A stretch of 64,000 bases of DNA from Pedobacter ureilyticus (lineage in GTDB: Bacteria; Bacteroidota; Bacteroidia; Sphingobacteriales; Sphingobacteriaceae): assembly GCF_005925345.1 (NCBI RefSeq), contig NZ_SSHJ01000007.1, positions 128,479 to 192,478 of the forward strand. Reading direction: 5' to 3'. A model generated the notes under the pieces. That model did no database searches, was not told the origin of the DNA, and was given only the letters and a program-made list of their open reading frames with translations. This document shows, piece by piece, positions 8,517 to 16,707 of this stretch. Positions within the stretch are counted from its first letter, which is position 1, and the number at the start of each line of letters is the position of its first letter. The position numbers and the translations under genes were made by a program.

Positions 8517-11014
8517 ATAAGATCGGGTTTAAAATATTCGACAAAAGGTGTGACCGGGGAATCAGTACTATTTACCTTATGAACAAACGCTTCTAGGGCA
8601 AGGCCGCTTTTTTCAAAATCTGAAACAAATTTCTCTAATCCGTCCTGATAGTTACCGTTAGCCTTAACATATACTTCAATTGCATTCTTTTCGGGCTTTT
8701 CAGTGGTATAGGTAAGATATTGGTAAATAGAATTTTCTACGCCATAAACTTCTCCCGTAGCGCCCCGGCGAATGTAAACTTCTTTAAAACGGGCCCTGCC
8801 TTCTTTATTGTCGAGATTGTTAATGGTAAATATCTTCTTTTGCTCGGTTTCGGTAATGGATAAAAGCTTGGCTATCTCTTTGTAGTTTTCTTTAAACTTG
8901 CTTTGGTCAAGCAGGAAAATAGTATCGGAATTACTAATGATGCTATCCTTAACCACCGCATTGCCTATGATGTCTCCAAGCTCCTGGGTAACAACAATTG
9001 CTTCGCCCCAAAATTTTCTGACCGTTTTGTAGAGATAAAGAATATAGCCTGCCATTAAAGGGGATGCGATTGCCTTCCAAGCCTCTTCAATTATCAGGGC
9101 TTTACGCTGCGAAGAACGGTGCCGCATCTTCTGGATAAAAACGTCCATAATCGAAAGCGTGACTATTGGAAACAAAATCTTGTTCTCCTTCAAATTGTCA
9201 ATTTCATAGACAATGAACCGCTCGGAAAACAGCGATTTATCCGTTGCCTCGTTGAGAATTGTGTCAAATTCTCCGCCCAGGTAAAACTTTTTGAGAACGT
9301 AACGGAACTCGTCAAGCTCAAAAGGTATTTTTTCATCCCTTTTGATCTCTGGTATCCTTTCAAGCGCAAACTCATAGAATGAGTTAAAGTTTAATTGCGA
9401 TACCCTGTTTTTTTCGTTGGCATCAGGGTTAAAGTATTGACTGTAGTATCCGGAAATTACGTTTGAGATCACATCGCGCTCTACAGTGCTCACCGTTCCT
9501 TCGGCACCCTTCCAAAGCAGGCTGATCAACGTACATAAAAAATCCTTCTTCTCGATGTTGTACTCACTTTCGGCAATCGCAAAAGGGTTCATTGTGATTG
9601 GCTTATTCTCCGACCAGGTAATGTACTTACCATGATAGTATGAGCATAAACCGGAATATGAATGCCCGGTATCTACAATGACCACATCCATATTATAAAG
9701 CATATACTGTTCTACCAGCGCATTGATGAGATAGGACTTTCCAGCGCCTGATGGCCCCAAACAGAACCGATTGCGCGCACTCATGCGCCCTGATCGAACG
9801 GGCAAATCCGATAGGTCTATTGCCACAGGCACCCCTTGACGGTCAGTAAATCGGATCAGAAAATCAGACGGTTCGTCCTTAACCAGGGCTTCTTTAAAAA
9901 ACAGGCATAACGCGGCATCTGCCGTTGTCAAAAACCAATCATACTTCTGTAGTTCAACACCGTTCCCAGGAAGTGCACAACGGAAAAGTTCAAACTGATT
10001 ATAGGCATTTCTTGATGGAATGATACCTTGCTGGAAAAGCGCCGCCTCAATAAAGTTGGTTGCTCTTTCGACATGCTCTTGGCTGGCACATACGATCAAA
10101 GAGTAGTGCGCATTTACCAATAGCTGATTTTCCCTTGCGACATCCACCAAAAGCATATCGATGTCTTCCACGCACATCAGGTTGGCAGGATCTGGCACAC
10201 CGGAATGGCGTTTTCGTTTCAGTTCCAACTTATTGAGCGTCATTTGTTGTGACGGTATTTCCAAAAGTTGATTATAGATGATGACCTTATACCCTGGAAC
10301 CTGATGCAAAAACGAGAGATTGTCTACCGGAAAATCCCTCATGCCTTTGTTATCCTGCTTTTCAGTGTATGTGCCGACTTTTTCGGGAAGTTCCACCGCG
10401 TCGGTATTTACAATGCTTAGGCACCTGATAACCGCATCGCCAAGGTTAAGCTGGCTGTCGTTGCAACGCATATTGTTCAGGGCTATTGTTGGAGAGGCAA
10501 ACTCCATACTAAGCACCTTGCTTACATAACGGTTAATCTCCACCTCGGTAAGGTATTGGGGCCTAAATCCGGCACCAGCCAACAGGTCAGAAAGCTTTCC
10601 TATATTCTGGAAAAAATCGGCCAATACCTTTTTATCAAAGGTGTAAAACGCACCCTTCTTGACCTGTCGGGTAATGATAAGATAGGTCTTAATATCGGTG
10701 TATTCCCTTCCTTCAAAATGGGCATGGTATTTTTGCTGAAGAAATTCATCAGCAGGTATAGGCTTATATTTTTTACGGATAAAGACATCCTGTTTTTGTA
10801 TGATATGGCCTTCACCCAAAATCTTGATGATATTAAGCAGCACACTTTGATATGCAGTATAGGCTTCGGGATCGGCGCTATATTGCAGAACAGGGTTATC
10901 TATATGTAGGATAACCGAAAAATCGCCTTTCTCACCATATAGAAGCTGCATACCATTATAGGCATCAATGCCGGCGTAGGGCATTTTAAATGCTGTTTTT
11001 CTTTCTCGTTGCAT
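8513..11014 (-). CDS. traG: TraG, VirB4-family conjugation ATPase
   Basis: An 833-residue cytoplasmic ATPase. A Walker A motif (GPSGAGKS) lies at about residue 420 and a Walker B-like segment ending in EEAWKA at about 643, the pattern of the VirB4/TraG family that powers pilus assembly and substrate transfer. The N-terminal 400 residues form the usual VirB4 non-catalytic domain. The length matches Bacteroidetes TraG. The gene overlaps traF by 29 nt. Confidence 0.93.
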   Translation of the reverse strand: MQRERKTAFKMPYAGIDAYNGMQLLYGEKGDFSVILHIDNPVLQYSADPEAYTAYQSVLLNIIKILGEGHIIQKQDVFIRKKYKPIPADEFLQQKYHAHFEGREYTDIKTYLIITRQVKKGAFYTFDKKVLADFFQNIGKLSDLLAGAGFRPQYLTEVEINRYVSKVLSMEFASPTIALNNMRCNDSQLNLGDAVIRCLSIVNTDAVELPEKVGTYTEKQDNKGMRDFPVDNLSFLHQVPGYKVIIYNQLLEIPSQQMTLNKLELKRKRHSGVPDPANLMCVEDIDMLLVDVARENQLLVNAHYSLIVCASQEHVERATNFIEAALFQQGIIPSRNAYNQFELFRCALPGNGVELQKYDWFLTTADAALCLFFKEALVKDEPSDFLIRFTDRQGVPVAIDLSDLPVRSGRMSARNRFCLGPSGAGKSYLINALVEQYMLYNMDVVIVDTGHSYSGLCSYYHGKYITWSENKPITMNPFAIAESEYNIEKKDFLCTLISLLWKGAEGTVSTVERDVISNVISGYYSQYFNPDANEKNRVSQLNFNSFYEFALERIPEIKRDEKIPFELDEFRYVLKKFYLGGEFDTILNEATDKSLFSERFIVYEIDNLKENKILFPIVTLSIMDVFIQKMRHRSSQRKALIIEEAWKAIASPLMAGYILYLYKTVRKFWGEAIVVTQELGDIIGNAVVKDSIISNSDTIFLLDQSKFKENYKEIAKLLSITETEQKKIFTINNLDNKEGRARFKEVYIRRGATGEVYGVENSIYQYLTYTTEKPEKNAIEVYVKANGNYQDGLEKFVSDFEKSGLALEAFVHKVNSTDSPVTPFVEYFKPDLI

Positions 11015-11294
11015 AAGTGATTTTTAATTGAACTGGGTGGACAATCACCCCCTTGTAGCGTTTTTTACTGTGTAGGCCGTCTTTTTGGCGGAAAAAGGTA
11101 TAGCCAAGCCCGGAGCAGATCAACAAAATGGTAAGGAAGCCACCCAGGTACATGCTGGTAAGCGCCCCGATAAGGCCACCGATAACAAGGCCGCCAACCA
11201 GTGAACCTATGCCCCAGTAAATAAATTTCCCTTTAAAGCCACGATAAATAAGGGGCTTCTGGAGCCCCTTATAAATGGAATATCTAGGCACCAT
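10986..11294 (-). CDS. traF: TraF, small conjugation membrane protein (DUF4133)
   Basis: A 102-residue protein with a short basic N-terminus and two closely spaced membrane helices (about 25-45 and 47-67), followed by a basic tail. This is the build of DUF4133 proteins, annotated TraF in Bacteroidetes conjugative elements and similar to VirB3, which works with the VirB4 ATPase. It lies between traE and traG and overlaps traG by 29 nt and traE by one base. Confidence 0.85.
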   Translation of the reverse strand: MVPRYSIYKGLQKPLIYRGFKGKFIYWGIGSLVGGLVIGGLIGALTSMYLGGFLTILLICSGLGYTFFRQKDGLHSKKRYKGVIVHPVQLKITYATRKKNSI

Positions 11295-11602
11295 TATACA
11301 CCGAAGAAGGCTTTAATGACCACAGATACAAGAACCAGAAAGAGGCATGAACCGCCCCAGCTCATAAGTTCCTTGTTGATGTCCTGGTCGCCTGCATTCC
11401 ATTTGATGTACACGCGTACTCCACCGATTAGGCCGACCACTGCACCGATGGCCAGGATCAGGGTTGAAACCGGATCAACATAACTGGTCAGCGAAGAGGT
11501 TGCGGCATTGATACCCGTAGAGCCGCCACCTTGGGCAAAAGAAGATTGGGCCAGCAGTGAAAGCATGGCAATTGCGAACAGTCTTTGATTTTTTACTGTC
11601 AT
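11294..11602 (-). CDS. traE: TraE, small conjugation membrane protein (DUF4134), copy 2
   Basis: A 102-residue protein with a cleavable signal peptide (about 1-23) and two membrane helices in the mature part (about 45-63 and 80-101), joined by a loop with the RVYIKW motif. This matches DUF4134/TraE, the VirB2-like pilin candidate. It is a paralogue of the gene just upstream, with the same GA-G-GG-RVY-W-G framework. Confidence 0.85.
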   Translation of the reverse strand: MTVKNQRLFAIAMLSLLAQSSFAQGGGSTGINAATSSLTSYVDPVSTLILAIGAVVGLIGGVRVYIKWNAGDQDINKELMSWGGSCLFLVLVSVVIKAFFGV

Positions 11603-11641
11603 AGATTAAGAAATTAAAAAGTGAAAAAATTGAAATGCTGA

Positions 11642-11962
11642 TTAGTGTATCCCGAATAGCGCTTTGAGAACTGCCCCCAGAATGGAAAGGAATAGGCATG
11701 AAAAGAACCAGCCCATGACCTGGGCATCTATGTGATGTTTGCCTGACTGCCAGTTAGCGTAAACACGTAGACCGCCGAGCATACCGCTGATAGCTCCCAG
11801 TACAAGCACCATATCTGATAAGCTGAAATACCAGCGGTTGACCTCGCCACTGGCGCTGTAAAATTCGCCTATCCCTGGTGGCGTTTGGCAAATTCCCATT
11901 AAGGGCAGGCCAAAAAAAAAGACAACCGAAGTTGTCTTTTTTAAAAATGTTCCGAACTGCAT
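11642..11962 (-). CDS. Second TraE-like protein (DUF4134), copy 1
   Basis: A 106-residue paralogue of TraE with the same layout: a signal peptide (about 1-25) and two membrane helices around a RVYANW loop. In the mature protein it is more aromatic near the N-terminus. Tandem DUF4134 genes occur in several Bacteroidetes elements; one may be the major pilin and the other a minor or adaptor subunit (inference). It is separated from traE by 39 nt and from the upstream gene by 7 nt. Confidence 0.8.
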   Translation of the reverse strand: MQFGTFLKKTTSVVFFFGLPLMGICQTPPGIGEFYSASGEVNRWYFSLSDMVLVLGAISGMLGGLRVYANWQSGKHHIDAQVMGWFFSCLFLSILGAVLKALFGIH

Positions 11963-11969
11963 TGCTACC

Positions 11970-12299
11970 TTAGTAAGGAATGGTTTTGGTAAATTCGATC
12001 AGATCTGATTGCGCCAGGGAAAAAAGCTGTTTTAGACTTACTCCGCCCGTAGCATGGATTAGGCCAGAAGAGATAGTCTGTCTATTGTTGGAGCTGGCGG
12101 CCTTTGATTTCTTTTCTTCCTTTTGCACATCATTTTCAACAACAGTTTCGGGCTGATGCTCTTCGAAAAAGGTAAGTTCCTCCTGACCGGAGTTTTCAGC
12201 ATACATTGGCTTGGGCCTTAGCAGGTCAAGTAATATATTTATCAGGTAATAAATAAAATAAGCGACCAAAAGGTAAAGGATAAATTGGTTCCAGTTCAT
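11970..12299 (-). CDS. Single-pass membrane protein of the tra block
   Basis: A 109-residue protein with one N-terminal membrane helix (about 5-25) and an acidic, then Lys-rich cytoplasmic tail. It occupies the place of TraC/TraD-type small proteins in CTnDOT-like tra operons. I do not recognise a named domain. Its start overlaps the preceding gene by 4 nt, which shows co-translation. Confidence 0.65.
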   Translation of the reverse strand: MNWNQFILYLLVAYFIYYLINILLDLLRPKPMYAENSGQEELTFFEEHQPETVVENDVQKEEKKSKAASSNNRQTISSGLIHATGGVSLKQLFSLAQSDLIEFTKTIPY

Positions 12300-12661
12300 A
12301 ATTCGATTGTTTTAATGTTTTGTTTGATGTATTGGATTAGTTCGGGGTGCTGGTTTAGAAAATATTGCAGGCTATAAGCGATTAGTTTATTCATGTCAAT
12401 GGATTTGGCAATTTTTAGCTGCTTCAATAAGAAGACAGTTCTGTCATCAAGTCGTATCAAGAGTTTTTCTTTTCCGGTCAGATCATAGCTTAGCATGCTT
12501 TCAAACAGCTTTTCCACAGATGGATCAATTGGAATTGCATTTTTTGATGATGGTTTTTCTCTCTTCGCTGAAAGGCCTTTTGATTTACTGGCAGACTTGG
12601 AGTTTCCATCTTTTTTTATGGTTTCCCTTAATTCGTCTGCAAGGGTTTTAATCTGGTTCAT
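12296..12661 (-). CDS. TraB-like ParA partner (DUF3408-like)
   Basis: From the ATG at 12661 the protein has 121 residues: a Lys/Ser-rich disordered N-terminal half and a C-terminal half (about 45-121) resembling the ribbon-helix-helix-like DUF3408 proteins that follow ParA in Bacteroidetes conjugative elements. The frame is open to 12676, but the ATG at 12661 forms an ATGA overlap with the parA stop, which decides the start. It is probably a DNA-binding partner of the ParA-type ATPase. Confidence 0.7.
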   Translation of the reverse strand: MNQIKTLADELRETIKKDGNSKSASKSKGLSAKREKPSSKNAIPIDPSVEKLFESMLSYDLTGKEKLLIRLDDRTVFLLKQLKIAKSIDMNKLIAYSLQYFLNQHPELIQYIKQNIKTIEL

Positions 12662-13293
12662 GTTTTCTCCTCCCAATCGATATATTGGTTATAAATGTGG
12701 TCGAGAACCGGAAGCACAACTGGCATAAGGATTAGGGGAGTTTGGAAGGTACTTATTCGCTGAAAATCTACGCGATCAGCGAGTGCTGGAGCAATAACAC
12801 CAAACCGCTGAATGACCTTTTCTATCTCCGAACGTGTTTCATATTTTACGGTATTCTTAATGCGGTTGGGAATAAAGATAAATGGGGCCCGTTCGTTGAT
12901 CTTACGCAAGACCATTGCAAAAAGGATCGTAGAATCTACTGAAAATTCATCGTATGCAAATGGACAGATTACGACATCTGCGGCTGCAAAAACTGGCAAA
13001 AGGCCGTCATCATCCATTTTGCCGGGCAGATCTATTATTATAATTTCACCAGCCCGGTTGGTAAGGGAACTATGCAGGGATGGGAAGATTTTAAGTTCAG
13101 CAGGCACGACATCATAAAGTGGTTCATTTTCCAAAATTTTTGCCTTTTCAGCTTTTGAGGAAATGGATTGTTGATAGTCCATATCCAACACTGTTACCTT
13201 TCTTTTTTTGACCTGTGTAAGGTAGTTCGCAAAAAGTAGCGTGAGCGTACTTTTCCCTGCACCCCCTTTTTGATTTCCTATTAAAATGACCAT
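12658..13293 (-). CDS. ParA-family ATPase (TraA-like)
   Basis: A 211-residue P-loop ATPase. The deviant Walker A motif (KGGAGKST) is at about residues 8-15, and a D-DYQQS motif and an IIDLPG segment follow, as in ParA/MinD proteins. The frame is open to 13320, but the ATG at 13293 puts the P-loop near the N-terminus, as is usual. In Bacteroidetes ICEs this gene is called traA. It may position the relaxosome or stabilise the circular form (inference). No parS-like site was recognised. Confidence 0.9.
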   Translation of the reverse strand: MVILIGNQKGGAGKSTLTLLFANYLTQVKKRKVTVLDMDYQQSISSKAEKAKILENEPLYDVVPAELKIFPSLHSSLTNRAGEIIIIDLPGKMDDDGLLPVFAAADVVICPFAYDEFSVDSTILFAMVLRKINERAPFIFIPNRIKNTVKYETRSEIEKVIQRFGVIAPALADRVDFQRISTFQTPLILMPVVLPVLDHIYNQYIDWEEKT

Positions 13294-13332
13294 AATCGTT
13301 CTGATAAGTGGGTTATACAATATTTGTAAGTA

Positions 13333-14526
13333 TTATCTTGTATTTGTTCTTGCCTTGCGCTTACGTTGACGGTTCCTGCCAAGTATGGCCTCATCATCAA
13401 TATCTTCCGCAAGATCGAGGCTGATTTCTGGCAGAAAAAATGTTGCTTCATATCCACCAGTAAATGCAGGCGTTGTATCTATTTGCTGTTCAGACTGCGC
13501 AGGTAAACCTTCAATATCTCTATCGACTTCCACCGATTGTACCTTTTCGATTTTGGGTTCCTCAAGATTATTGGTAAGAAATTTTGTTGGATCGATCAAT
13601 TTTTCCAATGGCATAAGTTCACCGCCTTTGTAGACAGATTTATGGTTTCTGGAATGGTCTATTACTGTATAGCCATAAGGCGGCATACCTGGCTGACCAT
13701 GAAAAAGTATCTGTACCCCTAGTTTTGTTGACAATTCCTCGGCAAGATCAGAAGTGTAGCCTGTCGGTTTGGCACTCATTCCCTTAGGTACAGGTTTTGA
13801 AACCGAAACAACGGCGGGATTGTGAATTTTGCTGTACTTTTCTATTATCGCTCGAAGCTGCGCCAATCTGTCAATATCCTTTTTATAGGTTTTCCTTCGT
13901 GCATCAACCAAAGCCAGTTCCACTGTTCCCTGATGCAGGCCATACTTAGAGATTTTGTATTTATCACCATCTAGCTGCAAACTATATCCTTGGCATTCCA
14001 AAAGCATCATAAATTGGGGCCTTGTAGAAAAATTATAGCTTAGGGCCCTTTCTATGTCTTTATCAACTTGCTTCTTTTCGGTAAGGTCTATCAATTGATT
14101 GAGCACCTGATAGGCCCTTATCTTTTCGTAGCTGTCATTGATCTTTTTACCGTTTTCATCGATACGTGTAGAAACAATGTGAATATGATTGTTGGATGTA
14201 TCTTTATGGAATACCAGCATATAGGGCTGCTTTTCATAGCCCATGCCCCTAAGCCAATTTGTTGCAAGCTCGGTAAGCTGTTCTTTGGTATGTGATCTAC
14301 CCTTACAGGATAAAACGGCATGAAACTGGGGGTACTTGATCCTGGCACTTGTTGCAGAACGTGCCTCAAGGTAATTAACGTAATCTCTTGGTTTCAAATG
14401 TTCCAAAGCCTGTAATGCCCCGAAGTTTTCTACCTTCATCAGTTCGCCTTTATCACTCTCTATTTTATCTGTATTGTAACTTATACCGTTAAATTTAGCA
14501 GATGGACGTAGTATTTTTACGATCAT
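13333..14526 (-). CDS. mobB: MobB-type relaxase
   Basis: A 397-residue relaxase/mobilisation-domain protein. The metal-binding histidine motif (NNHIHIV) lies at about residues 113-119, with the preceding FHKD segment, as in MOBP-like Bacteroidetes relaxases. The enzyme nicks oriT, stays bound to the 5' end and is carried into the recipient. The C-terminal 150 residues look like a linker with a basic end (about 385-397). It follows mobA by 2 nt and precedes parA. Confidence 0.92.
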   Translation of the reverse strand: MIVKILRPSAKFNGISYNTDKIESDKGELMKVENFGALQALEHLKPRDYVNYLEARSATSARIKYPQFHAVLSCKGRSHTKEQLTELATNWLRGMGYEKQPYMLVFHKDTSNNHIHIVSTRIDENGKKINDSYEKIRAYQVLNQLIDLTEKKQVDKDIERALSYNFSTRPQFMMLLECQGYSLQLDGDKYKISKYGLHQGTVELALVDARRKTYKKDIDRLAQLRAIIEKYSKIHNPAVVSVSKPVPKGMSAKPTGYTSDLAEELSTKLGVQILFHGQPGMPPYGYTVIDHSRNHKSVYKGGELMPLEKLIDPTKFLTNNLEEPKIEKVQSVEVDRDIEGLPAQSEQQIDTTPAFTGGYEATFFLPEISLDLAEDIDDEAILGRNRQRKRKARTNTR

Positions 14527-14528
14527 AG

Positions 14529-14915
14529 TTAACCTTTCATTAGCCGTAAAATCTGCCGGAAGAGTTTTTCAAGCTCCTGCTGAACTTTAAGGTATTCCGT
14601 AAAAAGGCTATTAAATTCAGTCGTCACCTCATGCCCAAGCATTCCTCGTTTGTGAAGCACATTGGCATGTCTTGCCAACTGATTGATATTGTTACCGGAC
14701 CGTCCCAGTTCAGCGCCGATAAGATCAAGCTGCTTCATGAGGTCTTTGGCGTTCACAAGCATCTTGGTGGAATTTTTAAGCACCCTGATACGCACAATGT
14801 CCGCGCGACTAATGCCGAGTGATTTTTCCAGTTCGAGAAACTGATGAAGTTCCGGTTCGCTCAACCTCAATTCAAATCGGCGTATTTTTCGTGGGAAAAG
14901 TTCATCCTTTGCCAT
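14529..14915 (-). CDS. mobA: MobA-type relaxosome accessory protein
   Basis: A 128-residue protein with an N-terminal ribbon-helix-helix-like segment (about 10-45) and the conserved L-RSGNNINQLA block (about 74-83) of MobC/MobA relaxosome proteins. These bind oriT, open the DNA at the nick and recruit the relaxase encoded next to it. The spacing to mobB is 2 nt, so they are co-transcribed. It is called mobA in CTnDOT nomenclature and would be called MobC in plasmid families. Confidence 0.9.
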   Translation of the reverse strand: MAKDELFPRKIRRFELRLSEPELHQFLELEKSLGISRADIVRIRVLKNSTKMLVNAKDLMKQLDLIGAELGRSGNNINQLARHANVLHKRGMLGHEVTTEFNSLFTEYLKVQQELEKLFRQILRLMKG

Positions 14916-14928
14916 GTTTCTTTTAGCT

Positions 14929-15969
14929 TTAAATTGAGCTGTCTGCTTTTTCGATGGCCCGAAAAATTTCTAGGGCCACTTGCGGAACAATTGCATTGCC
15001 GTATGCTTTTACGCTTTCGGCTCGCCATGCAGAAAAGGTAATTCCGTCCAATTCGAGGGGAAGCCCATCATTTCCGCCACAAAACGGGGGTTCAGTTGGC
15101 CATGTTTCCCAGCCGGGAACTTCGTTTTGCCAATTTGTTCTGCCGTTGGGAGCACCCGGAACAGGCGGCGCAATATCAATACTGGCATATTTTCCGCCAT
15201 TAGAGGATATGTTGGAGATTGTGCCTTTAGGGTATAATAGATCAGGAAGTCCGTCAAGGAAACCTGGCCTCCATTGCCGTTCTCGCTTTTCCGATCTGCC
15301 AGCTCCCTGCCTTGTTCTACCTGTTTTATTGTCATTCCCAAATTGCTTATTTCCGTAGCTGTCGGTGTGGGCAACAAACCAGACCCGGTCCCTTTGGTGT
15401 GGTGCGTTAATGGCAGCAGCCGGAATACACAAAACGATTGGCGTGCCGTCCTTAAGCTGCGGTAGTACATATCCTGCACCGTTAATTTCTGAAATGATGC
15501 TGGCGATAACTCTTCGTTGGAGCCTGATAATCGTACTGTCCGCCTGCTGGCCGTTGTCCTTACAAAAAAGCTCAATCGCTTTGATTTCCATTTCAGATAA
15601 ACTGTCTGGTTCGAGAATGCTGAACAGTCCAGCAACATTTTCAAGAACAATCCACTTAGGTCGTGCTTCTGTAATAACTCTGCAAGCCTCTGGGAAGAGA
15701 TAGCGGTCATCCGTTTTGCCCTTTCTTCTTCCTGCCTGGCTGAATGGCTGGCAGGGAAAACCTCCGCTGATGATGTCAACGCTTCCTCTAAACTTAGTTG
15801 CATTGAATTTAAAAATGTCGTCATAATGGTAAATGTTAGGCCAGTAATATTGTAGAATGGTTTTGCAAAAGGGGTTTTTCTCGCTTGAAAAAACATTTTG
15901 CCAACCTGCCCAAGTAGCAGCGATGTCAAAACCGCCAATACCGCTAAACAAACTCCCATGCCTAAACAT
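14929..15969 (-). CDS. Orphan C5-cytosine DNA methyltransferase
   Basis: A 346-residue Dcm-type enzyme. Motif I (FSGIGGFD) is at about residues 8-15, motif IV with the catalytic Cys (GFPCQPFS) at about 71-78, motif VI (ENV) near 102-104, and a QRDR-like motif VIII near 195-199. The target-recognition region (about 205-300) decides specificity, which I cannot predict. No restriction endonuclease lies beside it, so it is probably a protective or anti-restriction methylase carried by the ICE. It ends 13 nt before mobA and may lead that transcript. Confidence 0.92.
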   Translation of the reverse strand: MFRHGSLFSGIGGFDIAATWAGWQNVFSSEKNPFCKTILQYYWPNIYHYDDIFKFNATKFRGSVDIISGGFPCQPFSQAGRRKGKTDDRYLFPEACRVITEARPKWIVLENVAGLFSILEPDSLSEMEIKAIELFCKDNGQQADSTIIRLQRRVIASIISEINGAGYVLPQLKDGTPIVLCIPAAAINAPHQRDRVWFVAHTDSYGNKQFGNDNKTGRTRQGAGRSEKRERQWRPGFLDGLPDLLYPKGTISNISSNGGKYASIDIAPPVPGAPNGRTNWQNEVPGWETWPTEPPFCGGNDGLPLELDGITFSAWRAESVKAYGNAIVPQVALEIFRAIEKADSSI

Positions 15970-16170
15970 TGAACGCCCTTATTAAAAAATGTTTAGCATT
16001 GTGACACTGACGAGGGATAAATGGGCATGGCAATTTCATGCCCACCCTTGATCTAAGAGGATGGTTAAATATCATACACTGAATTTTTAGGGTTGAAAAT
16101 TTGAGGGAAATTTTTATGGCGGTTGTTTTGCCGCTTTGCAGGAAAAAAGGGAGTTGCGACCTTTTTTCTT
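15970..16170. other. Non-coding stretch upstream of the methyltransferase
   Basis: No supported gene was found. The stretch holds the promoter region for the minus-strand methyltransferase-mob transcript and, near 16040-16065, a short inverted repeat around GGGCATGGCAATTTCATGCCC. A short plus-strand frame starts at 16101, but it runs straight through the hairpins described next and is not believed. Confidence 0.5.
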
Positions 16171-16276
16171 CCTTAGCTCAGCCTTTCCCCATCTGGGTTA
16201 GGCAGGCTAAGGCAAGTTCGTTTTTGTCGTCAGCCCAGGCCGAAGGCGGGCTGTACGGACAAAAACACAACTTGCC
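16171..16276. promoter_or_regulatory. Two abutting large hairpins; candidate oriT or single-strand origin
   Basis: Hairpin 1 spans 16171-16212 (CCTTAGC with GCTAAGG, plus GCCT with AGGC). Hairpin 2 spans 16211-16276 and has three stacked arms: GGCAAGTT with AACTTGCC, GTTTTTGTC with GACAAAAAC, and CAGCCC with GGGCTG. The two share two bases at 16211-16212. The site lies in the non-coding stretch upstream of the mobA-mobB transcript, where an oriT would be expected. The structure is seen directly; the oriT role is inference. Confidence 0.5.
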
Positions 16277-16379
16277 CAAAACAAAACAAAAAGAGGCCGT
16301 TTTACCGTTTTTACGGAAAGTGCACTTTTTAGTATATCTAAGGCTGATATTTCGTTAGCCAGATGTGGGAATAGGTTTT

Positions 16380-16700
16380 AAACTAAGACCGAATATCTGT
16401 TTAGATACCTGTTTATATTATTAGATAGCTATTAATAAAATAAACATATATCCACATTAAGGGATAAACAGGTATGGGAATAAAGGGATAGCAGTAAATC
16501 CATATTGGCAGATATAGGCATAGTTGCTTTGCTGTATTGTCATCTACCCATATATACGGATAAATAGGCAAGCAAAGCAGTGCTTTAAGAAATGTGTAAA
16601 TATCCATATAGTTATATACTTAGATTGTTAAATAAAGGGTTAGATGGCCATACTTTAGGCTGAATATTTATATCTGCCTATACAAATAGTCTGATAGATA
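16380..16700. repeat. AT-rich degenerate short repeats
   Basis: This 320-bp stretch is built of loosely repeated words such as GGGATA, ATCCATAT, GATATAGGC and ATAGGCA on both strands, spaced about 15-30 bp apart. It also yields a spurious 64-codon minus-strand frame whose product is a repeating Pro/Ile/Tyr/Trp pattern. It lies between the hairpins and the toprim gene. The repeats could be iteron-like binding sites or decayed satellite DNA; no period is exact. Confidence 0.4.
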
Positions 16701-16707
16701 GAGTAGG

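Noticed and set aside
15009..15959. A 316-codon minus-strand frame inside the methyltransferase gene
   Set aside because: It overlaps the methyltransferase in another frame, has no recognisable domain, and the methyltransferase has all its motifs in the expected order.
16101..16358. An 85-codon plus-strand frame across the hairpin region
   Set aside because: It reads through both inverted repeats, has a biased composition and no domain.
16413..16607. A 64-codon minus-strand frame rich in Pro, Ile, Tyr and Trp
   Set aside because: The composition results from the underlying AT-rich repeats; there is no start signal or neighbour that would support a gene.
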